Assembly (NCBI GenBank): GCA_903910495.1 | Contig: CAIVZW010000467.1 | Location: 1 to 7,430 of the forward strand | Source: an uncultured beta proteobacterium | Lineage (GTDB): Bacteria; Pseudomonadota; Gammaproteobacteria; Burkholderiales; Rhodocyclaceae | Length of the DNA stretch: 7,430 bases | Reading direction: 5' to 3' | Part shown: positions 1 through 6,884 of the stretch, in pieces | Layout of the letters: every line of letters starts with the position of its first letter | Position numbering within the stretch: position 1 is the first letter of the stretch | Position numbers and translations under genes: made by a program | Notes under the pieces: generated by a model | Database searches by the model: none | Told to the model about the DNA's origin: nothing | The model's input: the letters and a program-made list of their open reading frames with translations, nothing else

Positions 1-321
1 CACCAGCCCCAGGGTATGGCCGTAGGAGGTCGTCAGATAAAGCTTGCCGAGGGCGCTGAGCGGGAGGTGTTCAAGTACCCGATAGACGGAAACATAGACC
101 GAGTGTTTGGGCGTACCGTCAGCGGTTGGAACGCAGCGCTCAATGGCGGTCTGGATGTCGAAATAATCGCTGCGGAAGCTGACGTCGACTTCGAAGAATA
201 TGCACTGCCCCTTGGATTTGTAACTGCTGCCGGTGGCGTAGTACTGCCCGAACTTTTCCGGCGGAAGGTTTGAGGCAATCAGTGCTTCGGGTATGAGAGA
301 AAAATAAAGATGAACATCCAT
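1..321 (-). CDS. conserved-looking hypothetical protein, C-terminus cut by window edge
   Basis: An open frame of 107 codons starts with ATG (complement of 319-321) and stays open to base 1, so the C-terminus is missing. It begins MDVHLYFSLIPEALIASNLPP. A clear ribosome binding site, GGGGAGGA (complement of 331-338), lies about 9 bases upstream and supports this start. The protein looks soluble: no signal peptide or membrane segment is visible. It has mixed alpha/beta character with many aromatic residues (FGQYYATGSSYKSKG, then FFEVDVSFRSDYFD) and a later stretch KHSVYVSVYRVLEHLPL. Two cysteines (residues about 40 and 64) form no recognisable metal motif. I do not recognise the family and assign no function. 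It lies on the same strand as the mmd cluster but 248 bp downstream of mmdB, with its own RBS and possible leader signals, so co-transcription is uncertain. Codon use and RBS make a real gene likely. Confidence 0.75.
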   Translation of the reverse strand, partial: MDVHLYFSLIPEALIASNLPPEKFGQYYATGSSYKSKGQCIFFEVDVSFRSDYFDIQTAIERCVPTADGTPKHSVYVSVYRVLEHLPLSALGKLYLTTSYGHTLGLV

Positions 322-357
322 GGTTGCGAATCCTCCCCACTACTGAATTTTTGACAT

Positions 358-410
358 CCGAAACCGTGAAACAAACCGATTCCAGTGAAACTAGTTTAGT
401 CCGGTTTCGG
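358..410. repeat. 9-bp perfect inverted repeat with internal palindrome, leader of the hypothetical gene
   Basis: CCGAAACCG (358-366) and CGGTTTCGG (402-410) are perfect inverted copies 35 bases apart. Between them lie a second AAACCG (373-378), two GTGAAAC copies (366-372 and 385-391) and a 10-bp palindrome AAACTAGTTT (388-397). The block lies 37-89 bases upstream of the hypothetical gene's start on the minus strand. It could be an operator or an RNA leader structure. No T-tract follows either arm, so it is not an intrinsic terminator. Function is inferred only from position and symmetry. Confidence 0.45.
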
Positions 411-429
411 CATGCGGACCATCAGGATG

Positions 430-458
430 ATTATATCGTGATGCTGATCTGAGGTTAT
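430..458 (-). promoter_or_regulatory. candidate promoter for the hypothetical gene
   Basis: On the minus strand a perfect -10 hexamer TATAAT (complement of 430-435) is preceded, at 17-base spacing, by a poor -35 ATAACC (complement of 453-458, 3 of 6 matches). It lies about 110 bases upstream of the hypothetical gene's ATG, in a spacer between genes. Only the -10 is convincing, and the weak -35 would imply activator dependence if it is real. Confidence 0.25.
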
Positions 459-569
459 CGGACAGGAAATGCCTGGAAAAATTCCGGTGCTTCCAAGAAA
501 GAAACCAGGTCCCCAACTCCAGCACCATACTTGCGCCTGTCGCGTCGCAGGGATGGCACTGCAGTTTTT

Positions 570-1775
570 CTAGCGCAACATCGCGACATAGACCCCGGCA
601 ATGATGGCGGTGGTGATGACGCCGCTGATATTCGCTCCCAAGGCTTGCGGCAGAATGATTGCCGACGGGTTGACGTCGCTGGCGATCTTTTGCACGACCT
701 TGGCCGTTGTCGGCACACAACTGACACCGGCGATTCCGATCATCGGGTTGAATTTTCGCCCGGTCGCAAAATACATGATGTAACCGCCGAGAATCCCGCC
801 CAGCGCAGAAATCAGCAGGGCCAGCATGCCGAGCAGCAACAGCTTGAGCACCGTCGGTTCAAGCAAGGTGCTGGCTTCGCATAGAACACCCAGGGTCAGG
901 CCGAGGAAGAAGGTTGCGCCATAGAGGAAGGTCTCGCCGATCAGATTGGAAAAATTCTCCAGTCCACTTTCGCGTACCGCTACACCGACAAAAAGGGAAA
1001 AGAACAGCGGCGCTGCGACAGGAAACAGCAGACAGAGCAGAGTACAGGCAACGACGGCAAAGATGAGTTTTTGCGAGCGGCTGATAATTGGACTGGGATC
1101 ATCGGACATGTCGATGCCCTGGAGCTTCTTCGGGATCAGCCATTTGATCAGATACGGGTAACCACCGTAAGTCAGGCCAAGATACAGATAGCCGACAACC
1201 GTGATCGGTACGAACAGGTGCTTGGCCAGAATCAGTGAGGTGAATAAGACCATCGGGCCGTCGGCACCGCCGATTGTGGCGACGGCAGCGGCTTCCAACT
1301 CGGTAAGACCGAGGGCGACGGCGATCGGGAAAACGGCGATGGTTCCGAGTTCGGCAAAGAGGGCAATGAACATGCTCTGGAATGGACGCGCCATGACGTA
1401 ACCGACATCAAGCAGTACGCCGATGCCCATGAATACCAGACAGGCAATCAGGCCATTGCTGAAAGTCAGTGTATAGATCGGCTGCAGCCAGTTGATCTGC
1501 ATGATGTTGACCAGATCCGACGCCTCGGACATCAGCGGGTCAACAAACAGCGTCCCCATCTTTCCGCCTTCAAGGAACATCACGCCGGCATTGATCGACG
1601 ACATGCCCAGCCCCATCGGGATCATCAGCAGGGGTTCAAGGACGTTGCGCGAACCGAGATAGATCAGGAGAAAACCGAGCAGCATCAGGAAAATGCGTCC
1701 GATCATGATTTTGGGTTCGGAGGCAATCAGGGTGGCGATACCCTGAAAGAGGTCGAGAAAATTAAGGGTTTCCAT
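570..1775 (-). CDS. mmdB: sodium-pumping methylmalonyl-CoA decarboxylase beta subunit (OadB/GcdB/MmdB family)
   Basis: This 401-residue integral membrane protein is the Na+-translocating decarboxylase of the complex: it takes CO2 off carboxybiotin and couples this to Na+ export across the inner membrane. Many hydrophobic segments are visible, for example about 25-41, 108-127, 134-156, 235-268, 282-300, 308-336 and 380-399. Family landmarks are IGGADGP (168-174), whose Asp172 aligns with the essential Asp203 of Klebsiella OadB, and the region-VIII motif NPMIGIAGVSCVPTTAK (343-359) with Asn343, Gly347 and Ser352 kept. The position equivalent to OadB Arg389 is Lys359. I chose ATG (complement of 1773-1775), giving METLNFLDLFQGIATL; a TTG five codons upstream (1790) would also be in frame but lacks a binding site. 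The Shine-Dalgarno for the ATG is weak (GGGT). It is the last gene of mmdADCB, 78 bp after mmdC. Substrate is set by the alpha subunit, so oadB or gcdB are alternative names. Confidence 0.93.
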   Translation of the reverse strand: METLNFLDLFQGIATLIASEPKIMIGRIFLMLLGFLLIYLGSRNVLEPLLMIPMGLGMSSINAGVMFLEGGKMGTLFVDPLMSEASDLVNIMQINWLQPIYTLTFSNGLIACLVFMGIGVLLDVGYVMARPFQSMFIALFAELGTIAVFPIAVALGLTELEAAAVATIGGADGPMVLFTSLILAKHLFVPITVVGYLYLGLTYGGYPYLIKWLIPKKLQGIDMSDDPSPIISRSQKLIFAVVACTLLCLLFPVAAPLFFSLFVGVAVRESGLENFSNLIGETFLYGATFFLGLTLGVLCEASTLLEPTVLKLLLLGMLALLISALGGILGGYIMYFATGRKFNPMIGIAGVSCVPTTAKVVQKIASDVNPSAIILPQALGANISGVITTAIIAGVYVAMLR

Positions 1776-1793
1776 ACGATTCAGACCCAATGG

Positions 1794-1813
1794 CAGGCGT
1801 TGCGAGTCGCCTG
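1794..1813. repeat. small hairpin in the mmdC-mmdB spacer
   Basis: CAGGCG (1794-1799) and CGCCTG (1808-1813) form a 6-bp GC-rich stem with an 8-base loop. In the minus-strand mRNA it would sit about 18 bases upstream of the mmdB ATG and 40 bases after the mmdC stop, with no T-tract following. It could protect mRNA ends or tune mmdB translation. The T-rich stretch ATTTTGTTGTTT follows the stem only on the plus strand, where no gene ends. Confidence 0.35.
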
Positions 1814-1853
1814 ATTTTGTTGTTTATTGGCGGATGGTTGGAGGAAATTTGCA

Positions 1854-2252
1854 TCAAGCGAGGGAAACCAGGGCTTGTCCCTTTTCCACGCCGTCACCGG
1901 CCTTGACGAGAATCTGAGAAACGGTTCCGGAGCGACTGGCGATGACCGGAACCTTCATCTTCATCGCTTCCAGCTCCAGGATGCGATCGCCTTCAATCAC
2001 TTTTTGCCCTTGCTTGACCAGGATGCTGGCGACAACGCCACTCATCTGGGCGCACTGATCGCCGGAACCGGCTGGAGCGCGTGCTACAGGAGCCGGAGCA
2101 GCAGAAGCGGTTGGTGCAGGTGCAGTACTGACTGCCAGCACAGGAGCGGTTGCGCTGTATTTGGGCATGATCTGCGAGTTGACATCGGTGAGTTCCTGGA
2201 CGCTTACGTCGTAATCAGTCCCATTTACATTGATTCTGAAAAGTCTTTGCAT
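1854..2252 (-). CDS. mmdC: biotin carrier subunit of the sodium-pumping decarboxylase
   Basis: This 132-residue protein carries the covalently bound biotin that shuttles the carboxyl group from the MmdA carboxyltransferase to MmdB. It shows the usual three-part build: a short N-terminal segment (MQRLFRINVNGTDYDVSVQE), an Ala/Pro/Ser-rich flexible linker (about 35-62), and a biotinyl domain (about 68-132). The domain carries the biotinylation motif EAMKM (95-99), with Lys98 as the expected biotinylated lysine, and the conserved glycines around it (GD at 88-89, GDGV at 119-122). The start is well supported: AAGGA (complement of 2261-2265) lies 8 bases before the ATG. It begins 15 bp after the mmdD stop and lies upstream of mmdB, so translation within one operon is expected. 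Biotin protein ligase must come from elsewhere in the genome. No signal peptide is seen; the protein is cytoplasmic, bound to the membrane complex. Confidence 0.93.
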   Translation of the reverse strand: MQRLFRINVNGTDYDVSVQELTDVNSQIMPKYSATAPVLAVSTAPAPTASAAPAPVARAPAGSGDQCAQMSGVVASILVKQGQKVIEGDRILELEAMKMKVPVIASRSGTVSQILVKAGDGVEKGQALVSLA

Positions 2253-2267
2253 GATGAATGTCCTTGA

Positions 2268-2582
2268 TTAGTGTCTTGGCTGATGGGAATGCTGGGCGAC
2301 GCGGCCTGCATTCGACCAGGATCGATTGCTCTCGGCGATATGCAGAATACGGTGCGGTCCCGTTATAAGGGCGATTGCCGATGAAATCGCCGCGACCACT
2401 TCATCGCTGATGCCGGCAATGGGAGGCTCTGCAGTTTTCTGCGGGGCTTCTGCCACTCTGGCTAAGGGTTTGACGCGGCTGGTAACGACAACCAGCAATT
2501 TGATCAGAACGGCAACAAACATCGAGATGGCGATGGAAATGCCGTAAATCTGCAGGGCTTTGATGGTGGCTATGCTGAACAT
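2268..2582 (-). CDS. mmdD: small membrane subunit of the sodium-pumping decarboxylase (OadG/MmdD family)
   Basis: This 104-residue protein has one N-terminal membrane helix (about 9-34, IYGISIAISMFVAVLIKLLVV region), a short Ala/Pro-rich stretch (about 42-57), and a cytoplasmic tail with DEVVAAISSAIALI (60-73) and the ending WSNAGRVAQHSHQPRH. This helix-linker-tail pattern, and a tail ending in Trp-(Ser)-x-x-Gly-Arg followed by His and basic residues, are typical of OadG/MmdD. Such subunits anchor the carboxyltransferase to the beta subunit and help assemble the complex. Klebsiella OadG is reported to bind Zn2+ through its C-terminal part, and the histidines here (77, 81, 98, 100, 104) could do the same, by inference. 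It begins 20 bp after mmdA and ends 15 bp before mmdC. The sequence AGAGAG about 9 bases upstream serves as a moderate RBS. Confidence 0.88.
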   Translation of the reverse strand: MFSIATIKALQIYGISIAISMFVAVLIKLLVVVTSRVKPLARVAEAPQKTAEPPIAGISDEVVAAISSAIALITGPHRILHIAESNRSWSNAGRVAQHSHQPRH

Positions 2583-2602
2583 GGTCGTTGGCTCTCTTCA
2601 AT

Positions 2603-4156
2603 TTACATCGGCATGTTGCCGTGTTTCTTGCTTGGCCGTAGTTCGCGTTTGCCCAGTGTCTTGCGCAGCGCGAGAGAAACGGTTGCCCGGGTAGCGCCGG
2701 GCTCGATTACGTCAGTAATGTAGAAATTGGCCGCCGCCTCGTAGGGTGAGGCGAACTCGTCACGGTATTCCTGTGTCAGTTCGGCGGTACGCGCCACGCG
2801 GTCTTCGGCTTTCTCGAGATCCTTGCGATAGAGCATTTTTACCGCTGCATCGGCGCCCATGACGGCAATTTCCGCTGTCGGCCAGGCGAATACCATGTCG
2901 GCACCCAGTTCCTGGCTGCACATGGCGAGATAGGAGCCGCCATACGCCTTGCGCAGGATGACTGTAATCTTTGGTGTCGTACAGGAGGCGAAGGCAAACA
3001 GCATCTTGGCGCCATGACGGATGATCCCGCCCCGCTCCTCTTCAACGCCGGGCAGGAAGCCCGGGACGTCGACGAGCGTGACCAGGGGAATGTTGAACAC
3101 GTTGCAGGTACGGATGAAGCGCGCCACCTTGTCGGCGGCATCGAGGTCGAGCGCGCCGGCCATCACCATCGGCTGATTGGCGACGATGCCGACAATGACC
3201 CCGGAAAACCGTGCAAAGCCGATAATGATGTTGCGCGCAAAGTTGGCGTGCACTTCGAGCAGCTCGCCATTGTCCACGAGGCGTCGGATCACGGCGTACA
3301 TGTCGAGCGGTTCGGACGGGTCGGCCGGGATCAGGTCGTCGATTCCATGATCGGCCGTTTCATCGATCGGCATCGACAGGTCGTGCGGTGGGTCTTCGGT
3401 ATTATTGGACGGCATGTAGGACAGAATCTGCTTGACCATGGCAATGGCGTGCTGGTCGTTCTCGGCGATGAACTGGGCATTGCCGCTGACTGAAGCGTGC
3501 ATCTCCGCGCTGCCGATTTCTTCCATGGTCGTCGTGCGTCCGGTGACCGCCTTGATCACTTCGGGGCCGGTCAGGCACATGTAGGAATTTTTGCGCGTCA
3601 TGATGACGAAATCCATCAGCGCCGGTGAGTAGGCGGCGCCCCCGGCACAGGGGCCACAGATGACGGCAATTTGCGGAACCACGCCGGAGAGCAGGACATT
3701 GGTGTAAAAAACGTCACCATAGCCGGAGAGGGCATCGACTCCTTCCTGAATGCGCGCGCCACCGGAATCCTTGAAGGCTACGACGGGAATGCCGACCTTC
3801 TGGGCATAGCGCATGATGCGGGTGATCTTGCGCGCCTGCATTTTGCCCAAGGTGCCGGCCAGTACGCTGAAGTCCTGGCAGAACGCGGCAATCTGCTTGT
3901 TCCCAATGTATCCGGAGCCGGTAATTACTCCGTCTGCCGGAAGTTCGCGGCCTTCCATGCCGAAGTGAACGGCATTGTGCTTGGCGTGCATGCCGACTTC
4001 CTGGAAGGTGTCTTCGTCAAACAGTTCGCTGATCCGCTCGCGTGCCGAGAGCATGCCTTTGGCATGCATGGCTGCCAGTTTCTCAGGGCTGATGTGCTGG
4101 GTAATCCGTTCGCGCCTTTTGCGCAGGGTTTCCATAAGTTTGGCTTCGATGGTCAT
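2603..4156 (-). CDS. mmdA: methylmalonyl-CoA decarboxylase alpha subunit (biotin-dependent carboxyltransferase)
   Basis: This 517-residue carboxyltransferase transfers the carboxyl group of an acyl-CoA, most likely (S)-methylmalonyl-CoA, to biotin on MmdC. It has two crotonase-fold halves. The N-half shows DSGGARIQEGV (130-140) and GPCAGGAAYSPAL (168-180), which supply one oxyanion hole. The C-half shows PGFLPGVEEERGGIIRHGAK (365-384), RKAYGGSYLAM (402-412) and GADMVFAWPTAEIAVMGAD (418-436). Length and the ending KKHGNMPM match MmdA/PccB; glutaconyl-CoA decarboxylase alpha (about 587 aa) is longer. Asp420 falls where propionyl-CoA-type carboxylases carry Asp. The neighbours are decarboxylase subunits mmdD, mmdC and mmdB, and no biotin carboxylase gene is present, which favours a decarboxylase over propionyl-CoA carboxylase PccB. 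The ATG has a weak Shine-Dalgarno (AGGT, about 8 bases upstream); an internal Met8 has none. Only 27 bp separate it from the T-tract of the pgk terminator. It acts in the cytoplasm on the inner membrane face. Confidence 0.93.
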   Translation of the reverse strand: MTIEAKLMETLRKRRERITQHISPEKLAAMHAKGMLSARERISELFDEDTFQEVGMHAKHNAVHFGMEGRELPADGVITGSGYIGNKQIAAFCQDFSVLAGTLGKMQARKITRIMRYAQKVGIPVVAFKDSGGARIQEGVDALSGYGDVFYTNVLLSGVVPQIAVICGPCAGGAAYSPALMDFVIMTRKNSYMCLTGPEVIKAVTGRTTTMEEIGSAEMHASVSGNAQFIAENDQHAIAMVKQILSYMPSNNTEDPPHDLSMPIDETADHGIDDLIPADPSEPLDMYAVIRRLVDNGELLEVHANFARNIIIGFARFSGVIVGIVANQPMVMAGALDLDAADKVARFIRTCNVFNIPLVTLVDVPGFLPGVEEERGGIIRHGAKMLFAFASCTTPKITVILRKAYGGSYLAMCSQELGADMVFAWPTAEIAVMGADAAVKMLYRKDLEKAEDRVARTAELTQEYRDEFASPYEAAANFYITDVIEPGATRATVSLALRKTLGKRELRPSKKHGNMPM

Positions 4157-4183
4157 GGGGGTTTACCTGGGTTAATTGGGCGG

Positions 4184-4222
4184 AAAAAAAGCGAAGGTAC
4201 CGATTCCGGCAGCTCCGCTTTT
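4184..4222 (-). terminator. strong intrinsic terminator of pgk
   Basis: In minus-strand RNA the arms are the complements of 4207-4222 and 4187-4202, with a 4-base loop (4203-4206). They make a 16-position stem with one C-C mismatch and two G-T pairs. The stem ends in AAAA/TTTT pairing and runs into a tract of seven T (complement of 4184-4190). It starts 17 bases after the pgk stop and ends 27 bases before the mmdA ATG. This is a textbook rho-independent terminator for the gapA-pgk transcript. Confidence 0.85.
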
Positions 4223-4239
4223 GTTGCTTGCGTCGTAAA

Positions 4240-5409
4240 TCAGTCCTGGAAGCGGGATTCAAGGATGTCGACAGCCGGTAAGCGCTTGCCTTCGAGAAAC
4301 TCGAGGAATGCGCCGCCTGCGGTCGAAATGTAACCAACCTTGTCTTCGATCTTGAAAACGTTGATGGCCGAGACCGTGTCACCGCCACCGGCCAGGGTGA
4401 AGGCCTTGGACGAGGCGACGGCAGCGGCCAGCGCCTTGGTGCCACCGGCGAACGGTTCCATTTCGAAGACGCCGACCGGACCGTTCCAGACTACAGTGCC
4501 GGCTTTGGCGATGATCTCGGCCAGCGCCTTGGACGAATCCGGACCAATGTCGAGGATCATGTCGTCGTCAGCCACGTCATCAACGCTCTTGACGGTCGCC
4601 GTCGCGCTTGCCGAGAATTCCTTGGCGCAGACTACATCGGTTGGCAACGGAACCTTGACCTTGGCCATGACCGCCCTGGCCTGATCGACGAGATCACGCT
4701 CGGCGAGTGACTTGCCGATTTTCTTGCCCGAAGCCAGCAGGAAGGTATTGGCGATACCGCCGCCAACGACCAACTGGTCAACTTTAGACGACAGACTTTC
4801 GAGTACGGTCAGCTTGGTCGAAACCTTTGAACCACCGACGATGGCCACCATCGGACGTGCCGGATGGGCCAAGGCCTTGGTCAGGGCTTCGAGTTCGGAG
4901 GCGACACAGGGGCCGGCGCAGGCGATCCTGGCGTACTTGCCCATGCCGTAGGTGGTGGCTTCAGCGCGATGCGCCGTGCCGAAGGCGTCCATCACCCATA
5001 CATCGCAAAGCGCCGCCATTTTCTTCGATAGCTCGTCGTCGCATTTTTTCTCGCCTTTGTTGCAGCGGGTGTTTTCCAGCATGACAACTTCGCCCGGCTT
5101 GACTTCAAAGCCGCCATCAACCCAGTTCTGGACGAGGCGTACGGGCTTGTCGAGCAGTTCGGACATGCGCTTGGCAACCGGTGCGAGAGAGTCTTCCGAC
5201 TTGAACTCGCCTTCGGTCGGGCGGCCAAGGTGAGAGGTGACCATCACCGCAGCACCCTTGGACAGGGCGTACTGGATGCCGGGCAGAGCCGCGCGGACGC
5301 GGGTGTCGTCGGTGATGGCGAGCTTGTCGTCCTGCGGCACGTTGAGGTCGGCGCGGATGAAGACGCGCTTGCCGGAGACGTCCAGGTCGGTGAGGCGTTT
5401 GAAAGTCAT
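4240..5409 (-). CDS. pgk: phosphoglycerate kinase
   Basis: This cytoplasmic enzyme of glycolysis/gluconeogenesis transfers phosphate between 1,3-bisphosphoglycerate and ADP. The 389 residues match the usual bacterial length. Landmarks in order: RADLNVP (19-25), TSHLGRP (58-64) and [12 protein letters not shown] (111-122), which bind the phosphoglycerate; MDAFGTAHR (140-148); VGGSKVSTK (191-199) with the conserved Lys195; GGGIANTF (216-223); the hinge region [10 protein letters not shown] (307-316); GGGDT (341-345), which binds nucleotide phosphates; and [13 protein letters not shown] (363-375). The start is the ATG at the complement of 5407-5409, giving [16 protein letters not shown]. The frame is open a further 63 codons upstream, but that part runs into gapA in another frame and resembles no Pgk N-terminus. 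The Shine-Dalgarno is weak. It follows gapA by 70 bp with a hairpin between, and a strong terminator follows. Confidence 0.97.
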   Translation of the reverse strand: MTFKRLTDLDVSGKRVFIRADLNVPQDDKLAITDDTRVRAALPGIQYALSKGAAVMVTSHLGRPTEGEFKSEDSLAPVAKRMSELLDKPVRLVQNWVDGGFEVKPGEVVMLENTRCNKGEKKCDDELSKKMAALCDVWVMDAFGTAHRAEATTYGMGKYARIACAGPCVASELEALTKALAHPARPMVAIVGGSKVSTKLTVLESLSSKVDQLVVGGGIANTFLLASGKKIGKSLAERDLVDQARAVMAKVKVPLPTDVVCAKEFSASATATVKSVDDVADDDMILDIGPDSSKALAEIIAKAGTVVWNGPVGVFEMEPFAGGTKALAAAVASSKAFTLAGGGDTVSAINVFKIEDKVGYISTAGGAFLEFLEGKRLPAVDILESRFQD

Positions 5410-5444
5410 GGCGATACTCGATTCAAAACAGCTGTTGAAAACAG

Positions 5445-5470
5445 AAAAGGGCACCCTGAAGTGCCCTTTT
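5445..5470 (-). terminator. gapA-pgk intergenic hairpin, terminator or attenuator-like
   Basis: AAAAGGGCAC (5445-5454) and GTGCCCTTTT (5461-5470) form a perfect 10-bp stem with a 6-base loop. On the minus strand it begins 9 bases after the gapA stop, ends with TTTT and is followed by CTGTTTTC, so a broken T-tract is present. The pgk ATG is only 35 bases further on, leaving little room for a separate promoter. Partial termination or a processing/stabilising hairpin that lets gapA exceed pgk is the likely role. The symmetric A and T ends would also act on the plus strand. Confidence 0.7.
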
Positions 5471-5479
5471 GTCCGGCTA

Positions 5480-6481
<1,002 letters not shown>

Positions 6482-6571
6482 TTACTTTCCTTAATAATAA
6501 TAAAAACCTAAACCTGAGATCGGCACTTCGATTACGAAAACACGCAACTACCATCCCGATACCCGAAAAAT

Positions 6572-6641
6572 AGTAGAACACTGGTATTGCAAACTGCCAA
6601 CCAAGGCTGCGAATTATCCGCTAAATCAGGGGATTTTTCCA
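6572..6641 (-). promoter_or_regulatory. candidate gapA promoters (two)
   Basis: Minus strand, distal: -35 TGGAAA (complement of 6636-6641), 17-base spacer, -10 GATAAT (complement of 6613-6618), 9 of 12 consensus matches. It would give a leader of about 130 bases. Its -10 lies in an imperfect palindrome GCG-AATTATC-CGC (6609-6621). Proximal: -35 TTGGCA (complement of 6595-6600), 17-base spacer, -10 TCTACT (complement of 6572-6577), also 9 of 12. Both are predictions from hexamer match and position only. Confidence 0.4.
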
Positions 6642-6710
6642 GCCCCGGCCCCTGCGCGCGATACGGGTTCTTTCCCTGCGGTGTTTTCAAGCATAGGTGC
6701 TGTTTCCGGG

Positions 6711-6732
6711 CGGGATGATGGAAATTATCCCG
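6711..6732. promoter_or_regulatory. hairpin/operator candidate between gapA and pgi promoters
   Basis: CGGGATGAT (6711-6719) and ATTATCCCG (6724-6732) pair over 9 positions (one G-T) around a GGAA loop, which is a GNRA-type tetraloop. No T-tract follows on either strand, so it is not an intrinsic terminator. It lies upstream of the candidate promoters of both genes, where a DNA operator serving both could be expected. An RNA role would need transcription across it. Confidence 0.4.
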
Positions 6733-6743
6733 TTGAAAATGTT

Positions 6744-6812
6744 CTGACAATGTTTGCCGGCGGAAAATTTATGGACAGAGACTCGTGGCAGGGCAAGTAA
6801 TTCGCATAGAAT
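6744..6812 (+). promoter_or_regulatory. candidate pgi promoters (two)
   Basis: The better candidate is -35 GTGGCA (6785-6790), a 16-base spacer and -10 TAGAAT (6807-6812), 9 of 12 matches, giving a leader of about 65 bases. An upstream alternative is CTGACA (6744-6749, 5 of 6) with a 17-base spacer and a poor -10 ATTTAT (6767-6772). Both are predictions only. Confidence 0.35.
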
Positions 6813-6884
6813 AGCCCTGAGCGTATTGCTCGCTGCGGTGTTTGGCTGCAGAACTAGTGAACCATTAACAGGGGTGTTGCCGAT

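Noticed and set aside
16..273. Plus-strand open frame of 85 codons at the left edge
   Set aside because: It is antisense to the hypothetical gene, which has a much better RBS and runs off the window. The choice is less certain than elsewhere because the gene is partial.
486..526. GGTGCT/AGCACC inverted repeat downstream of mmdB as an operon terminator
   Set aside because: Only 6 bp of stem with a 29-base loop; although GGAATTTTTCC follows on the minus strand, the structure is too weak to call.
391..727. Minus-strand open frames of 90-109 codons overlapping the end of mmdB
   Set aside because: They are in other frames of mmdB plus spacer sequence, with low-quality composition and no RBS.
1827..2267. 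Plus-strand open frame of 146 codons over mmdC
   Set aside because: It mirrors the mmdC gene, whose EAMKM biotin site and RBS are clear; the plus-strand product resembles nothing.
3671..4333. Plus-strand open frame of 220 codons over mmdA and the pgk terminator
   Set aside because: It is antisense to mmdA and would have to read through the terminator hairpin; no family features or RBS.
6819..6831. GAGC-GTATT-GCTC mini hairpin in the pgi leader
   Set aside because: A 4-bp stem is expected by chance in a spacer of this length.
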